Positions 42,437 through 52,925 of a stretch of 64,000 nt of DNA are shown here, piece by piece; the stretch's first letter is position 1; each line of letters begins with the position of its first letter. A program made the position numbers and the translations under genes. Under the pieces are notes generated by a model. The model was given only the letters and a program-made list of their open reading frames with translations, did not search any database and was not told the origin of the DNA. Source of the stretch: CAMYMQ01 sp963730305 (GTDB lineage Bacteria; Pseudomonadota; Alphaproteobacteria; Bin65). Location: assembly GCA_963730305.1 (NCBI GenBank), contig CAVSRB010000004.1:124001-188000 (forward strand), given 5' to 3'.

Positions 42437-43613
42437 ATGACAGGCGAGCGCCTCGACGCCGACGGCGATGCTGGCGAAGCTGATCGGCTTCGACACCACC
42501 TCGGCCAAGCCGAACCTGCCGCTGATCGACTGGGTCGCGCGACTATCTCGCCGGCTGGGGCATCGACAGCCAGGTCGTCCCCGACGCCAGCGGCCACAAG
42601 GCCAACCTGTTCGCGACCCTGAGCCGGGTCGGGCGACGGCGGCATCGTGCTGTCGGGCCATTCCGACGTGGTGCCGGTCGACGGCCAGGCCTGGACCAGC
42701 GACCCGTTCACGCCTGACCGAGCGCGACGGCCGGCTCTACGGCCGCGGCACCGCCGACATGAAGGGCTTCATCGCGCTGGCCCTGTCGCGCGTGCCCGAC
42801 ATCGTGGCGGCGAAGACGAAGCTGCCGATCCACCTCGCCCTCTCCTTCGACGAGGAGCTCGGCTGCATCGGCGTGCCCCACCTGCTCGAACAGATCGGCA
42901 AGGCGCTGCCCCAGCCGGCGCATCGCGATCATCGGCGAGCCGACCAGCATGCGCGTGGTCGACGCGCACAAGGGCGATCTGCGCGCTCAAGACCACGATC
43001 ACCGGCCTGGAGGCGCATTCCAGCCGCCAGGACCAGGCGGTCAGCGCGGTGGTCGCCGCGGCCGAGCTGATCGGCGAGATCGAGCGGATCGTCACCGACA
43101 TGCGCGAGCGGCGGCACGAGAGCTTCGACCCGCCCTACACCACCTTCAACATCGGCCTCATCGAGGGCGGCACCGCGGTCAACATCGTCGCCGCGCCACT
43201 GCGTGTTCGAATGGGAGTTCCGGGCCGTCCCCGGGGTCACCAACGACGACGTGATCAGCCGGGTCGAGGCCTATGTCGAGGACACGATGCTGCCGCGGAT
43301 GCGGAAAGTGTTCCCGGCGGCGGCGATCATCACGGAGGCCTACGCCCAGGCGCCGCCGCTGGTCTCGCACGCGGATTCGCCCGCGGTCGCGCTGGCGATG
43401 CGGCTGACCGGCGCGAACCGGACCTCGGCCGTGTCCTTCGCCGCCGAGGCCGGCCATTTCCAGGACGCCGGCATGGCCGCGGTGATCTGCGGCCCGGGCG
43501 ACATCGCCCAGGCCCACCAGCCCGACGAGTTCATCTCGATCGAGCAGCTCGACGCCGGCGGCGCCTTCATCGACGACCTGATCCGCTGGGCGGTGGAGGA
43601 CGGCAAGCTCTAG
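42437..43613 (+). CDS. argE: Acetylornithine deacetylase (seven frameshifts in the first 760 bases)
   Basis: An M20-family zinc amidohydrolase of about 388 residues when repaired; it releases ornithine from N-acetylornithine. Family blocks in three frames: LIGFDTTSAKPNLPLIDWV, VLSGHSDVVPVDGQAW, GRLYGRGTADMKGF, LSFDEELGCIGVPHLLE and FAAEAGHFQDAGM. Extra single bases appear near 42465, 42536, 42631, 42713, 42917, 42975 and 43196; the last 400 bases are clean. It starts one base after trkH and ends tail-to-tail with hslO, the two stop codons sharing CTAG at 43610-43613. The density of breaks is the highest in the window and allows either bad sequence or true decay. Confidence 0.8.
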
Positions 43614-44583
43614 GCGCCGTCGCCCGGCGTAGACGGCGTCCAGCTCGGCGTCGTCGAACCGGTAGGTCTCGTTGCAGAACTGGCAGGTGACCTCGACCGC
43701 GTCGCCGACCTTCATCTCGGCGACCTCGTCGCGGTCGAGCATGCGCAGGGTGTTGACCACCTTGTCGCGCGAGCAGCGGCACCGGAAGGCCAGCGGGCGC
43801 GGCTCCTGCACCCGGACTCCGTCCTCGTGGAACAGGCGGTAGAGGAGCTGTTCGGGCGAGACGGCCGGGTCGAGCCCCTCGTCGTTGCCGAGCGTGCTGA
43901 CCAGGGAGGCCGTGCGCAGCCAGTCGTCGGCCGCTTCCTCGTCCTCGGAGGCGATGTCCCACGAATTCTCGAAGTCGGACATCGGCCTGGGCGGCTTCTG
44001 GACCATCAGGCCGTAGGCGCGCCACCGGCCTTCCTTGTGGGCGACGCCCAGGTTGAGCAGCGTCTCGAGCTGCTCCGACTGGCGGAAGTAGTGCGAGGCG
44101 CACTCGGTCAGCGACGCGCCGGCCAGCTCGACGATGCCCTGGTAGCGCTCGGTGTCGGGGCCCTGGTCGACGGTGAAGGCGAGGTGGCCGGCGCCGAGCA
44201 GCCGGGGCACCGGGATTGTCCGGCAGCGCCTCGCCGATCGCCGCGATCTTCTCTTCGTCGGACTCGGCGTAGCCGCGCACGCCGCCCGCCGAGGTGACGT
44301 CGGCGACCAGCAGCCGCACCGGGCCGTCGCCCTTGGTCTGCAGGGTGAATATGCCGTCGAACTTGAGCGACGCGCCCAGCGCGCAGGTCAGCGCCAGCAC
44401 CTCGCCGAGCAGCGCGGCGACCGGTTCGGGATACTCGTGCCGCGACAGGATCTCGTCGACCACCGGGCCCAGCCGCACCAGCCGGCCGTGCAGCCCGGTC
44501 CGCTCGATGCGAAAGGGCAGGATGACGTCGTCGAGCGCGGTCGACTCGGGAGCGGCGGGGGGTCTTTCGGCGCCGTCCGGCAT
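43610..44583 (-). CDS. hslO: Hsp33 redox-regulated chaperone (two apparent frameshifts)
   Basis: About 322 residues when repaired. Hsp33 is a cytoplasmic holdase switched on by oxidation. The N-terminal domain has LPFRIERTGLHGRLVRLG, ALGASLKFDGIFTLQTKGDGPV and GGVRGYAE. The C-terminal zinc centre shows FRCRCSRDKV and VTCQFCNETYRF, that is CxC and CxxC. One break near 44212 (GDAATCCCGGTGCCC region) separates ALPDNP from PRLLGAGHLAFTVDQG. A second near 43624 would otherwise read past the natural end YAGDGA into the antisense of argE. The ATG at 44583 overlaps the argF stop (ATGA), so the two are coupled. Confidence 0.86.
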
Positions 44584-45525
44584 CACCCGCCAGCGCCGGC
44601 GAGCATCGACCACAGAAGGATGCCCTTCTGCGCGTGCAGCCGGTTCTCGGCCTCGTCCCACACCACCGACTGCGGGCCGTCGATCACCGAATCGGTGACC
44701 TCCTCGCCGCGGTGGGCGGGCAGGCAGTGCATGAAGATCGCGTCCTTGCCCGCGGCGGCCATCACCCGGTCGTTGACCTGGTAGGGCTGGAGCAGGTTGT
44801 GGTGGCTCGCCGTGTCGGTGTCGCCCATCGACACCCAGGCGTCGGTCACGACGCAGTCGGCGCCCGAGACCGCCTCGGTCACGTCCGAGGTGACCACGAC
44901 CTCGGCGCCCTTGCCCTTGGCCCAGTCGACCACGTCCTGCGGCGGCGGCAGCTGCTCGGGCACGCCCAGGCGCAGCTCGAAGCCGAACCGCACGGCGGCG
45001 TGGATCCACGAGGTCGCCATGTTGTTGCCGTCGCCGCTCCAGGCGATCGACCTTGCCGGCGATCGGGCCGCGATGCTCCTCGAAGGTCATCACGTCGGCC
45101 ATCAGCTGGCAGGGATGGGTGCGGTCGGTCAGCCCGTTGATGACCGGCACGGTGGCGTGCTCGGCCAGCTCCAGCAGCTTCTCCTCCTGGGTGGTGCGCA
45201 GCATGATGGCGTCGACGTAGCGCGACAGCACCCGCGCGGTATCGGCGACGGTCTCGCCGCGGCCGAGCTGGCTGCTCTCGCGCTCCAGCACGATGGCGTC
45301 GCCGCCGAGCTGCTTGATCGCGCGCTCGAACGAGACGCGGGTGCGGGTCGACGGCTTCTCGAAGATCATCGCCAGCGCCCGGCCGTCGAGCGGCTTGTCG
45401 CTATACCCGGTCGGCTGGCCGGCCTTCATCGCCAGCGACAGGTCGAGGATGCGGCGCAGCTCGGCCGGCGCGAGCCGGTCGAGGTCGAGGAAATGCCGCG
45501 TCCCGATCAGGCCGGTGTCAGGCAC
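44583..45525 (-). CDS. argF: Ornithine carbamoyltransferase (one frameshift near 45048)
   Basis: About 313 residues when repaired. It makes citrulline from ornithine and carbamoyl phosphate. Motifs: FEKPSTRTRVSFE (carbamoyl phosphate), LRTTQEEKL, THPCQLMAD, the GDGNNMA block and MHCLPAHRGEEV. The frame breaks in the coding sequence GTCGATCGCC; removing a base gives GKVIAWSGDGNNMATSW. The GTG at 45525, six bases after GGAGG, gives MPDTGLIGTRHFLDLD and overlaps the argD end. The gene order argD-argF-hslO is common in alphaproteobacteria. Confidence 0.91.
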
Positions 45526-46713
45526 GTTGAGCCTCCGCACCACGCCAGGCGTCGGCCGCCGCGTTGAGCATGCCGACGGCCTCGTCGATGTGGGACTGGT
45601 CGATGATCAGCGGCGGGGCGAAGCGCACGACGTTGTCCCCGGCGGCGACGGTCAACAGGCCAACGTCGCGCAGCGCCGCAACGAAGTCGCGGTTGGGGAT
45701 CGCGTCGACGCACTTCAGGCCCATCATCAGGCCGACGCCGCGCGCCTCGGTGAAGATGTCCGGGTTGGCCGCGGCGACGCCTTCCAGCGCCGTGCGGAAC
45801 TGGCCCGAGACGGCCTGGACGGTGTCGAGGAAACCCGGCTCCAGCAGCACGTCGAGCACCGCGTTGGCGACCGCCATCGCCAGCGGGTTGCCGCCGTAGG
45901 TCGAGCCGTGGGTGCCCGCGGTCATGCCCTGGGCCGCCGCCTCCTTGGCCAGGCAGGCGCCGACCGGGAAGCCGCCGCCCATGCCCTTGGCCGTGGCGAC
46001 GATGTCGGGCTCGATACCTTCGAGCTCGTAGGCGAACAGCTTGCCGGTCCGGCCGTTGCCGCACTGGACCTCGTCGAGCATCAGCAACAGGCCGTACTCG
46101 TCGGCGATCTGGCGCAGGCCGCGCAGGTAGCCCTCGGGCGCCGGGCGATGCCGCCCTCGCCCTGGATCGGCTCGACCAGGATGGCCCCCGTCTCCGGGGT
46201 GACCGCCGCCTTGAGCTCGTTGAGATTGCCGAAGGCGACGTGGTCGAAGCCGTCGACCGCCGGCGCGAAGCCCTCGGTGTGCTTGGCCTGGCCGCCGGCG
46301 TAGATGGTCGCGAGCGTCCGGCCGTGGAAGCCGCCATTCATGCAGATGATGCGGTTCTTCTGAGGGTTGCCGGTGACGTAGTGATAGCGGCGGATCATCT
46401 TGATGCCGCACTCCACCGCCTCCGAGCCCGAGTTGCAGAAGAACACGGTGTCGGCGAAGGTCGCCGCGACCAGCCGCTCGGCCAGGCGTTGCTGGCCGGG
46501 AATCGTGAAGATGTTCGAACAGTGCCACAGCTTGCCGGCCTGCTCGTTGAGCGCCTCGACCAGGTGCGGGTGCGAGTGGCCGAGCCCGGTCACCGCGATA
46601 CCGCTGGCGAAGTCGAGGTATCGTCGACCGTCGGACGCGTAGAGGTAGGCCCCCTCGCCCCTTTCGAAAGCGATGTCCGAACGCTGATAGGTCGGCAATA
46701 TGGCCGTGATCAC
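45518..46713 (-). CDS. argD: Acetylornithine aminotransferase (one frameshift near 46143)
   Basis: A class III PLP aminotransferase of about 398 residues when repaired, interconverting N-acetylglutamate semialdehyde and N-acetylornithine. Motifs: LDFASGIAVTGLGHSHP, FFCNSGSEAVECGIKM, GGFHGRTLATIY, LLMLDEVQCGNGRTGK, and the PLP-lysine segment PDIVATAKGMGGG. The break lies between GEGGIA and PEGYLRGLRQ and is best explained by one missing base in a C run or two extra bases, unlike most other breaks here. Start is the GTG at 46713 after AAGGAG; an ATG 15 bases upstream is possible. Confidence 0.9.
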
Positions 46714-46869
46714 GACCGTCTCCTTCAATTCGCCTGCCCAAAAACCTGCAGCGACGCTTTCGAAGGAAAGCGCCGCGCCGAAAGTCGTCCTGCCTGTGGT
46801 TGCTGCGGGACCGGGAAAGTATCGGTCCGGTACCCGGCCGAGTCAATCCGCGCCGGGGCGCGCGGACCG

Positions 46870-47725
46870 TCAGGCCTTGAGCTTGTAGCCGCTGCGGAAC
46901 ATCCACGTGCACAGGGTCCACAACGCGACGATGAGCGCGCCCAGCACGATCGCACCGACGACCGGCGAGCTGTCGGCATGGTGGATGAAGCCCGACCGGA
47001 AGCCGTCGATCATGAAGAAGAACGGGTTCGCGTGGGCGATCGTGTTCCAGACGCCCGGCAGCCGTTCGATCGAATAGAAGGTCCCCGACAGGAAGCTGAG
47101 CGGCATGATGACGAAGTTGGTGACCGCGGCGATGTGGTCGTATTTCTCCGCCCAGATCGCGCCGATCAGGCCGAGCAGCGACAGCAGCAGCGAGGCCGCG
47201 AAGCCGAAATAGATCACCGCCAGCGGATCGACGATGTGCACCGGCACGACCAGCGACATCGCGCTCATCGTCACGATCGCGACGGCGCCCCCGCGGGTCG
47301 CCCCGGCCATGACGTAGCCGAAGGTCAGCTCGCCCGGCGACAAGGGCGGCATCAGCACGTCGACGATGTTGCCCTGCATCTTGGAGATCATCATCGACGA
47401 CGAGGTGTTGGCGAAGGAGTTCTGGACGATCGACCATCATCGCCAGGCCCGGCGCCAGGAATTCGATGAAGGGGATGCCGGCGACATGCCGCGCGGCCCC
47501 GCCCAGCGCCAGGGTGAAGATCGCCAGGAAGATCATCGAGGTGATGATCGGCGCGATCAGCGTCTGCGTGAAAACCTTCAGGAAGCGGCGGACTTCCTTG
47601 ATATACAGGGTCCACAGTCCACGCCAGTTGACGAGGCCGACGATGCGTGGGGCATGCGGCGGACGGGCCCGGCGAGCCTCAGCGGGCGGCGCGAGCGAGG
47701 CGTCCTGCGGGGATAGGCGGTTCAT
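46870..47725 (-). CDS. ABC-2 type transporter permease (one frameshift near 47432)
   Basis: About 285 residues when repaired, with six membrane helices. The start MNRLSPQDASL leads to WTLYIKEVRRFLKVFTQTLIAPIITSMIFLAIF, the ABC-2 permease opening. The second part contains SSSMMISKMQGNIVDVLMPPLSPGELTFGYV and FVIMPLSFLSGTFYSIERLPG. The coding sequence GTCGATCGTCCAG has one base too many; removing it gives APGLAMMVIVQNSFANTSSS. No ATPase gene lies next to it in this window, so it either pairs with a distant one or the operon is split. It is divergent from recX by about 40 bases. Confidence 0.82.
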
Positions 47726-47766
47726 GGTCTGGGTACGTCCCGGTCGATCACGTTTCGGGTAGATGT

Positions 47767-48366
47767 ATGGCGAACGAGCCCAAAGAAAAGCAAGGGCGGC
47801 AACGTCGCGCGCCGCGCAAGATCACGCCCGACTATCTGGAAAGGGCGGCCTTGCACCATTTGGAGCGGTTCGCCTCGTCCTCGGAAAACCTGCGCCGGGT
47901 GCTGGAGCGGCGCGTGCTGCGCTCGGCGCGCCACCACGGCTCCGACCCCGCCGAGGCCGCGCCCTGGATCGACGCGCTGATCGATCGGTTCCGGCGCTCC
48001 GGCCTGCTCGACGACGCGACCTACGCCGCCGGCCGCGCCGCCGCCCTGTTCCGCCGCGGCGATTCCCAGCGCGCGATCCGCGGCAAGCTGGCGGCGAAAG
48101 GGGTGGCGCCCGACGACATCGACGGGGCGCTCGACGCCCTGCGCGACGAGGTCGCGGCCCAGACATATGATGACGACGACGGCTCGGCGGCCGACGTGGA
48201 ACGCCGCGCCGCCGCCAACTATGTCCGCCGCCGCCGCATCGGCCCGCACCGCCCGCCCGAGGCGCGTGCGGCGAACCGCCAGCGGGACTTGGCCGCGCTG
48301 GCGCGGGCCGGGTTCAGCTACGACGTGGCGCTCGCGGCGCTCGAAGACGACGCCGGAGAGCGCTGA
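47767..48366 (+). CDS. recX: RecX-family regulatory protein
   Basis: A 199-residue helical-repeat protein. It has ITPDYLERAALHHLERFASSSENLRRVLERRVLRSA, IDRFRRSGLLDDATYAAGRAAAL, RAIRGKLAAKGVAPDDIDGAL and a C-terminal copy YDVALAALE. RecX restrains RecA filaments. The N-terminal ten residues are basic (EKQGRQRRAPRK). No recA is adjacent; in many alphaproteobacteria recX-like genes stand apart from recA as here. Start is the ATG at 47767. The frame is intact. Confidence 0.83.
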   Translation: MANEPKEKQGRQRRAPRKITPDYLERAALHHLERFASSSENLRRVLERRVLRSARHHGSDPAEAAPWIDALIDRFRRSGLLDDATYAAGRAAALFRRGDSQRAIRGKLAAKGVAPDDIDGALDALRDEVAAQTYDDDDGSAADVERRAAANYVRRRRIGPHRPPEARAANRQRDLAALARAGFSYDVALAALEDDAGER

Positions 48367-48385
48367 CCCGGCGGGCGCTGCGGTG

Positions 48386-49645
48386 CTAATCCGTCGGCGC
48401 CGGCACCTCCTCGTGGCCGCGCGGGTCGAGGGCGAACGCCTCGGGCGAGGTACGGGTGGTGGGGACGTAGCTTTCGCGATCCTCGGGCTGGACCGCCTCT
48501 CGCCGGCCCATGCGGTAGACGACGTAGCCGGCCATCGCCGCCTGCGCGACCGCGGTGAAGGCGAACAGATACTGGTCGCCGAACATCTGCATCGTCGCCG
48601 ACGCCAGAATCGGGCCGAGCGCCGCGCCGGTGCCGAAGACCAGCAGGAGGCTGGCGCTGACCTGAACGAAGTCGGTAGGCTCGGCATAGTCGTTGGCGTG
48701 GGCGACGCACAGGCCGTAGAGCGAGAACACCGCCGAGCCGAACAGGAAGGCGGCGCCGTAGAGCGAGAAGCCGGGCAGGTGCGCGCCGAAGACCAGGACG
48801 ATGCTGAGCAGCGAGGCCGCGCCCGAGACCACGGCGATCAGCTTGCGTCGGTCGGCCATCGAGTCGGCGATCTTGCCCAACGGCCACTGGATCATGGCGC
48901 CGCCGATGATCGCCGCGCTGATGAACACCGCGATGCCGGTGTAGGCGAGGCCGATATCCCGGGCGTAGACGGCGCTCAGGCTCCAGAAGGAGCCGTTGGC
49001 CATGCCGACGATCAGGCAGCCGACGAAGCCGACCGGCGACAGGCGGTAGAGCCGGCCCAGGTGCGGGCTGGCCTGGACCGGCGGCGGCGGCGCGCTCGCC
49101 CGGGTCAGCGCGACCGGGATCAGGGCGAAGGCGATCAGGATGGCGACGATCAGGAACGGCTCCGGCTTGGCCGGATCGGCGATCACCAGCAGATACTGGC
49201 CGGCGGCCATGGCGAGCAGATTGGTGAGCATATAGGCGCTGAAGATCGTGCCGCGGGTCGTCCGCGTGGCGATGTCGTTGAGCCAGCTCTCGGCCACCAT
49301 GTAGAGCCCGGCCAGGCAGAAGCCGATAACCGCGCGAAAAATCAGCCAGGCGCCGGGATAGAGCGCCATGATCTGGAGCAGCGGCACGGTCGAGGCCAGC
49401 GCGGCCAGCGCCGCGAAGACGCGAATGTGGCCGACCCGCGTGACCAGCGGCGGGCAGACGTAGCAGCCGACGATGAAGCCGGCGAAGTAGGCGGCGCCGA
49501 TCCAGCCGATCCAGAACGACCCGAACGCCTGCAGGTCGGCGCGTACCGGCGTCAGGGTCGACAACAGGCCGTTGCCGAGCAGGAGCACGGCGATACCCGC
49601 GAGCAGGGCGTAGACGGGGGCGAGCGTCCTGGGCATCGGGGTCAT
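48386..49645 (-). CDS. Major facilitator superfamily transporter
   Basis: A 419-residue protein with twelve readable membrane helices from LAPVYALLAGIAVLLLGNGLL to VAQAAMAGYVVYRM. The sugar-porter-like loop GWIGAAYFAGFIVGCY and the second-half repeat MIQWPLGKIADSMADRRKLI (MFS motif A version) are present. The C-terminal tail of about 45 residues is hydrophilic and cytoplasmic. Relatives of this branch (YcaD-like) have no firm substrate. The ATG at 49645 gives the natural N-terminus; the frame opens earlier without a signal. It is convergent with recX, 19 bases apart. Confidence 0.88.
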   Translation of the reverse strand: MTPMPRTLAPVYALLAGIAVLLLGNGLLSTLTPVRADLQAFGSFWIGWIGAAYFAGFIVGCYVCPPLVTRVGHIRVFAALAALASTVPLLQIMALYPGAWLIFRAVIGFCLAGLYMVAESWLNDIATRTTRGTIFSAYMLTNLLAMAAGQYLLVIADPAKPEPFLIVAILIAFALIPVALTRASAPPPPVQASPHLGRLYRLSPVGFVGCLIVGMANGSFWSLSAVYARDIGLAYTGIAVFISAAIIGGAMIQWPLGKIADSMADRRKLIAVVSGAASLLSIVLVFGAHLPGFSLYGAAFLFGSAVFSLYGLCVAHANDYAEPTDFVQVSASLLLVFGTGAALGPILASATMQMFGDQYLFAFTAVAQAAMAGYVVYRMGRREAVQPEDRESYVPTTRTSPEAFALDPRGHEEVPAPTD

Positions 49646-49757
49646 GGCGGTTCGGCGGCGCTTGCGGACGGGAGACTGGCGGAAAATGCCGCGCCAATGT
49701 GGACTTCTTGGGCCGCGGATCAAACGCCCGGTCAGCATCGCCCCCGGACGAAGCGGC

Positions 49758-50369
49758 TTACCCGAACAGGCCGACGAAGGTCTTCCACGCGATCATCGCC
49801 GTCCACACCGACAGGAGCAGCGCCGCGAACGAAAGGCCCAAGCCGATCAGGAACGCGACGCCGTCGCGCTCCAGCAGGCCGATGGACACGATGCAGGCGG
49901 CCAGCGCCGGGGCGACCTGGCTGAAGGGGAACGGGATGAACAGGGTGACGCCGAGGCCGATCAACACGATGCCACCGATCGCCCGCGCCGGCGCGATCGT
50001 GGCGATCGCCAGCCGTGGCCGGACAAAGCGTTCGACGAAGCGCAGCGCCGGCATCACGCGGCCGACGTAGCGGGCGACGGGCCCCAATGGCACCTTGCGC
50101 CGCGCGATCGCCGCGGGCAGCACCGGCACGGTGCGTCCGATCATCATCTGGGCGGCGAAGACGATGATGATCACGCCGCCGATGAAGGACAGGCCGGGGA
50201 TCAGCGACAGGATCGAGACGACCAGCAGCAACAGTCCGTAGGCGCGGCCGCGCAGCTGCGCCAGAAGATCGCCGATCGCCGGCTTCTGGCCCTTCATCTC
50301 CGCCAGCAGTTGCTCGACGATGACCGACGTATGGGGGCGAAGCTCCAGGGGGTCGGGCTGCTGCTGCAT
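49758..50369 (-). CDS. exoD: ExoD-family membrane protein
   Basis: A 203-residue protein of the ExoD family, named for an exopolysaccharide and stress phenotype in Sinorhizobium meliloti. It has SVIVEQLLAEMKGQKPAIGDLLAQLRGRAYGLLLLV, ILSLIPGLSFIGGVIIIVFAAQMMIGR, and the second hydrophobic hairpin GVTLFIPFPFSQVAPALAACIVSIGLLERDGVAFLIGL. Four to five membrane segments are expected. Its biochemical role is unknown. It lies 51 bases downstream of the ATP-grasp ligase gene on the same strand and may belong to that cluster. Confidence 0.87.
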   Translation of the reverse strand: MQQQPDPLELRPHTSVIVEQLLAEMKGQKPAIGDLLAQLRGRAYGLLLLVVSILSLIPGLSFIGGVIIIVFAAQMMIGRTVPVLPAAIARRKVPLGPVARYVGRVMPALRFVERFVRPRLAIATIAPARAIGGIVLIGLGVTLFIPFPFSQVAPALAACIVSIGLLERDGVAFLIGLGLSFAALLLSVWTAMIAWKTFVGLFG

Positions 50370-50420
50370 CCTCGGCTCCGGCAGGGTCGGCGGGCGCGGG
50401 GTCCCCGCTCTGGCGGCAGG

Positions 50421-51383
50421 TCAGCCCTTGCCGTGGGCGAAACGCTCGCGCGCGAAGGCGATCCGCTTGTCGAGAGTATCGAGCTTGTCGCGCTCGGCCA
50501 AGACGGCCTGGAGCCGGTGTTCGAGCCCGATGCGGTTCGCGATCTGGATGTTCAGGCCTGGCCGGGCGTTGAGTTCGAGCATCAGCGGGCCCCGGTCGCG
50601 GTCGAGCACGATGTCGATGCCCTGGTAGCCGAGCTCGGTCAGCTCGTACGACCGGGCGGCGAGCTCGAGCAGCTTCGGCCAGTGCGGGATCACGACGTCC
50701 TGGACCGGGTTGAGCGTATCCGGATGCTCGGTGACGACCTCGTTGCGCCACACCGCCGTCAGCGTCCGGCCCGTGGCGATGTCGATGCCGGCGCCGATCG
50801 CGCCCTGGTGGAGGTTGGCGCGGCCCTCGGACATGCGCGTCGGCAGCCGCACCATTGCCATCACCGGCACGCCGAGGAACACGATGATGCGGATGTCGGG
50901 CACGCCCTGGAAGGCGATCTTCTCGAACACCGGATCGAAGTTGACCCGGTATTCGATCAACGCGTTGTCCGGCTGTCCGCCGAGGCTGTAGACGCCGCTG
51001 ACCGTGTTCTGGGTGTGGAAGATCAGCTCGGCCTCCGACATCAGCTTGCCGCTCGCCAGCCGGTAGTAGCCGCCGGTCCGGGTTCGGCCGACCACCACGA
51101 CGATGCCGTCGCCGCCCGAGCCCTGCGCCGGCTTGACCACGAAGTCCTCGTAGGGCCGCACTATGTCCGGGATCGCGGCGGCCTGCCTGGCGATCTCGAC
51201 GACGCCATAGAGGGTCGGCACCGCGATCCCCGCCTTCTCCGCAAGGCGCTTGGTCAGCAGCTTGTCGTCGACCCGCGGGTAGAACCGCCGCTTGTTGTAG
51301 GGGAGCTGATAGATGGCGTTGCGCCGGTTGATGCCGAGCACGCCGACGTCCTGAAGGCGCCGCGCCAGCGTCAGGCCGAGCAT
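50421..51383 (-). CDS. RimK-related ATP-grasp ligase (alpha-L-glutamate ligase-like)
   Basis: A 320-residue ATP-grasp protein. After an opening GVLGINRRNAIYQLPYNKRRFYPRVDDKLLTKRLAE it shows the nucleotide lysine in FVVKPAQGSGGDGIVVV, RIIVFLGVPVMAMVRLP, and the metal-binding end DRDRGPLMLELNARPGLNIQIAN. The family forms amide bonds on a peptide or metabolite that is not known. Its ATG overlaps the stop of the UUP1 gene (ATGA), and a retropepsin-like gene lies upstream, reproducing a genome neighbourhood described for ATP-grasp peptide-modification systems. Confidence 0.86.
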   Translation of the reverse strand: MLGLTLARRLQDVGVLGINRRNAIYQLPYNKRRFYPRVDDKLLTKRLAEKAGIAVPTLYGVVEIARQAAAIPDIVRPYEDFVVKPAQGSGGDGIVVVVGRTRTGGYYRLASGKLMSEAELIFHTQNTVSGVYSLGGQPDNALIEYRVNFDPVFEKIAFQGVPDIRIIVFLGVPVMAMVRLPTRMSEGRANLHQGAIGAGIDIATGRTLTAVWRNEVVTEHPDTLNPVQDVVIPHWPKLLELAARSYELTELGYQGIDIVLDRDRGPLMLELNARPGLNIQIANRIGLEHRLQAVLAERDKLDTLDKRIAFARERFAHGKG

Positions 51384-52913
51384 CAGAGGCGCCCCTGCGC
51401 CAGTACCTTGAACCGCGGCAGCTCGACCAGCCGGTAGCCGGCGTATCGGCCGAGCAGGATGGTCGCGGCCAGCACGACCAGCAGCAGTTCCGGGAAGGTG
51501 AAGAGCTGATGCTCGACGACGCTGATGTTCATCACCAGGTAGCAGACCGCGGCGGCCGCCAGACTGCCGAACGCCTGCTTCATGGCGAAGGCCGGCGCCG
51601 CGCTCGTCCCACACGATCGACAGCCGCTCGATGGTCATGGTCATGATGACCATCGGGAACAGCGCGACCGACAGGCCCTGATCGAAGCCGAGCTTGTGCG
51701 AAATGATGCTGAGCAAGGCCATGATCAGGACGACGCAGATCAGCACCGAAGCGAGCCGCGGCACCAGCAGCAGCTTGAGCGTCTCGAAATAGGCACGGAT
51801 GAGCAAGCCGGACGCGACCACGGTGACGAACAGGACGATGCCCCACAGCAGTTGGGTCTCGCGGAAGGACAGCGCGATCAGCACGGGCATGAAGGTGCCG
51901 AGCGTCGTCACCCCGATCACGTTGCGCAGCAACACCAGCAGGAAGATGCCGATCGGCACGACCATCAGCAGCCGGTAGACGTGCTGGGTCTGGATCGGCA
52001 GCGAGAACAGCGAGAAGCCGACCAGCTCGTCGCGGCGGCTGCGCGCCATCGACAGCAGGTTGGCCAGCGCGGTTTCCTCGACTCGCGACGTCGCGATGTT
52101 GACGGACAGGTCGGTGCCGCCGGTGAGCGCGGTGAGCTGCTTGTTGCCCCGCCACCAGACGAGGTGGTCGGTGCCGATGCCGGCGGTCGCCGTCTTGAGG
52201 TCGAAGGCGAGCCACTTGTCGCCGACGTGGGCCTCGATCCAGAAGGTGAAAGGCGCACGGCGGTGTTCGACGTTTAGCACGATGCCGGCCACGACATGCG
52301 CCGGAACGTTGGCGACGGCGAGCGTCTTGACGATCGCCGCGGCCACGTCGCGCGGCTTCGGGTTCGCGCCCAGCAGCGTCGCGGCTTCGTTGCCGAGCGG
52401 CTGCTTGGTGAAGCGTTCGATGATCAGGGGCACGAAGGTCATTCGGTCGGCCGACCGCGCTTCGGCGTCACGCACGATGGCTTGCGCCGCCGCCAACTTC
52501 GCTTCTTCCAGCCCGTGGGGCTCGATCGCGGTCGACAGGTTGGGCTGCGCCGGCGCGGCGCCCGGCGTGCGCTGGACGACCACGCGATAGTAGACGGCCT
52601 GCGCCCCGTCGGCCTTGCGCGTCGATATGACGGCACGCTGGTTGGGGCCGGCGTTCTCGGTGGTCAGGCCATAGCCCGGCGCGACGTAACGGCGCTCCAG
52701 GATCGCGTTACGCCCGGACGGCGTTGGGGTGAACAGTGCCAGCTTTACCTCGCCGCCACTCGCCGTGAACTTCAGCCGAGTCTCGACCTCCCAGACGTCG
52801 ACCTTCGCGTTCGGGACGACGGGGTAGCCGAGAAAGCCGACCTTATAGGCATAGAGGGCGAGACCGAGCACGGTCAGGACGGCCGCCAGGATATAGACGT
52901 GCCTCTTCTTCAT
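51383..52913 (-). CDS. UUP1-type membrane protein: inactive transglutaminase domain fused to 7TM (one frameshift near 51593)
   Basis: About 510 residues when repaired. An N-terminal membrane helix (HVYILAAVLTVLGLALYAYKV) is followed by an extracytoplasmic region with a transglutaminase-like domain lacking an evident catalytic cysteine (NVPAHVVAGIVLNVEHRR...FWIEAHVGDKWLAFDL). Seven membrane helices begin at VYRLLMVVPIGIFLLVLL and end near RLVELPRFKVLAQGRL. One extra base in the coding sequence GCCGGCCTTCGCC breaks the frame after WDERGA. The gene is 12 bases from the protease gene and overlaps the ligase gene, so the three form one operon. Its job in the system is unknown. Confidence 0.82.
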
Positions 52914-52925
52914 CGTTGTGCCGAC

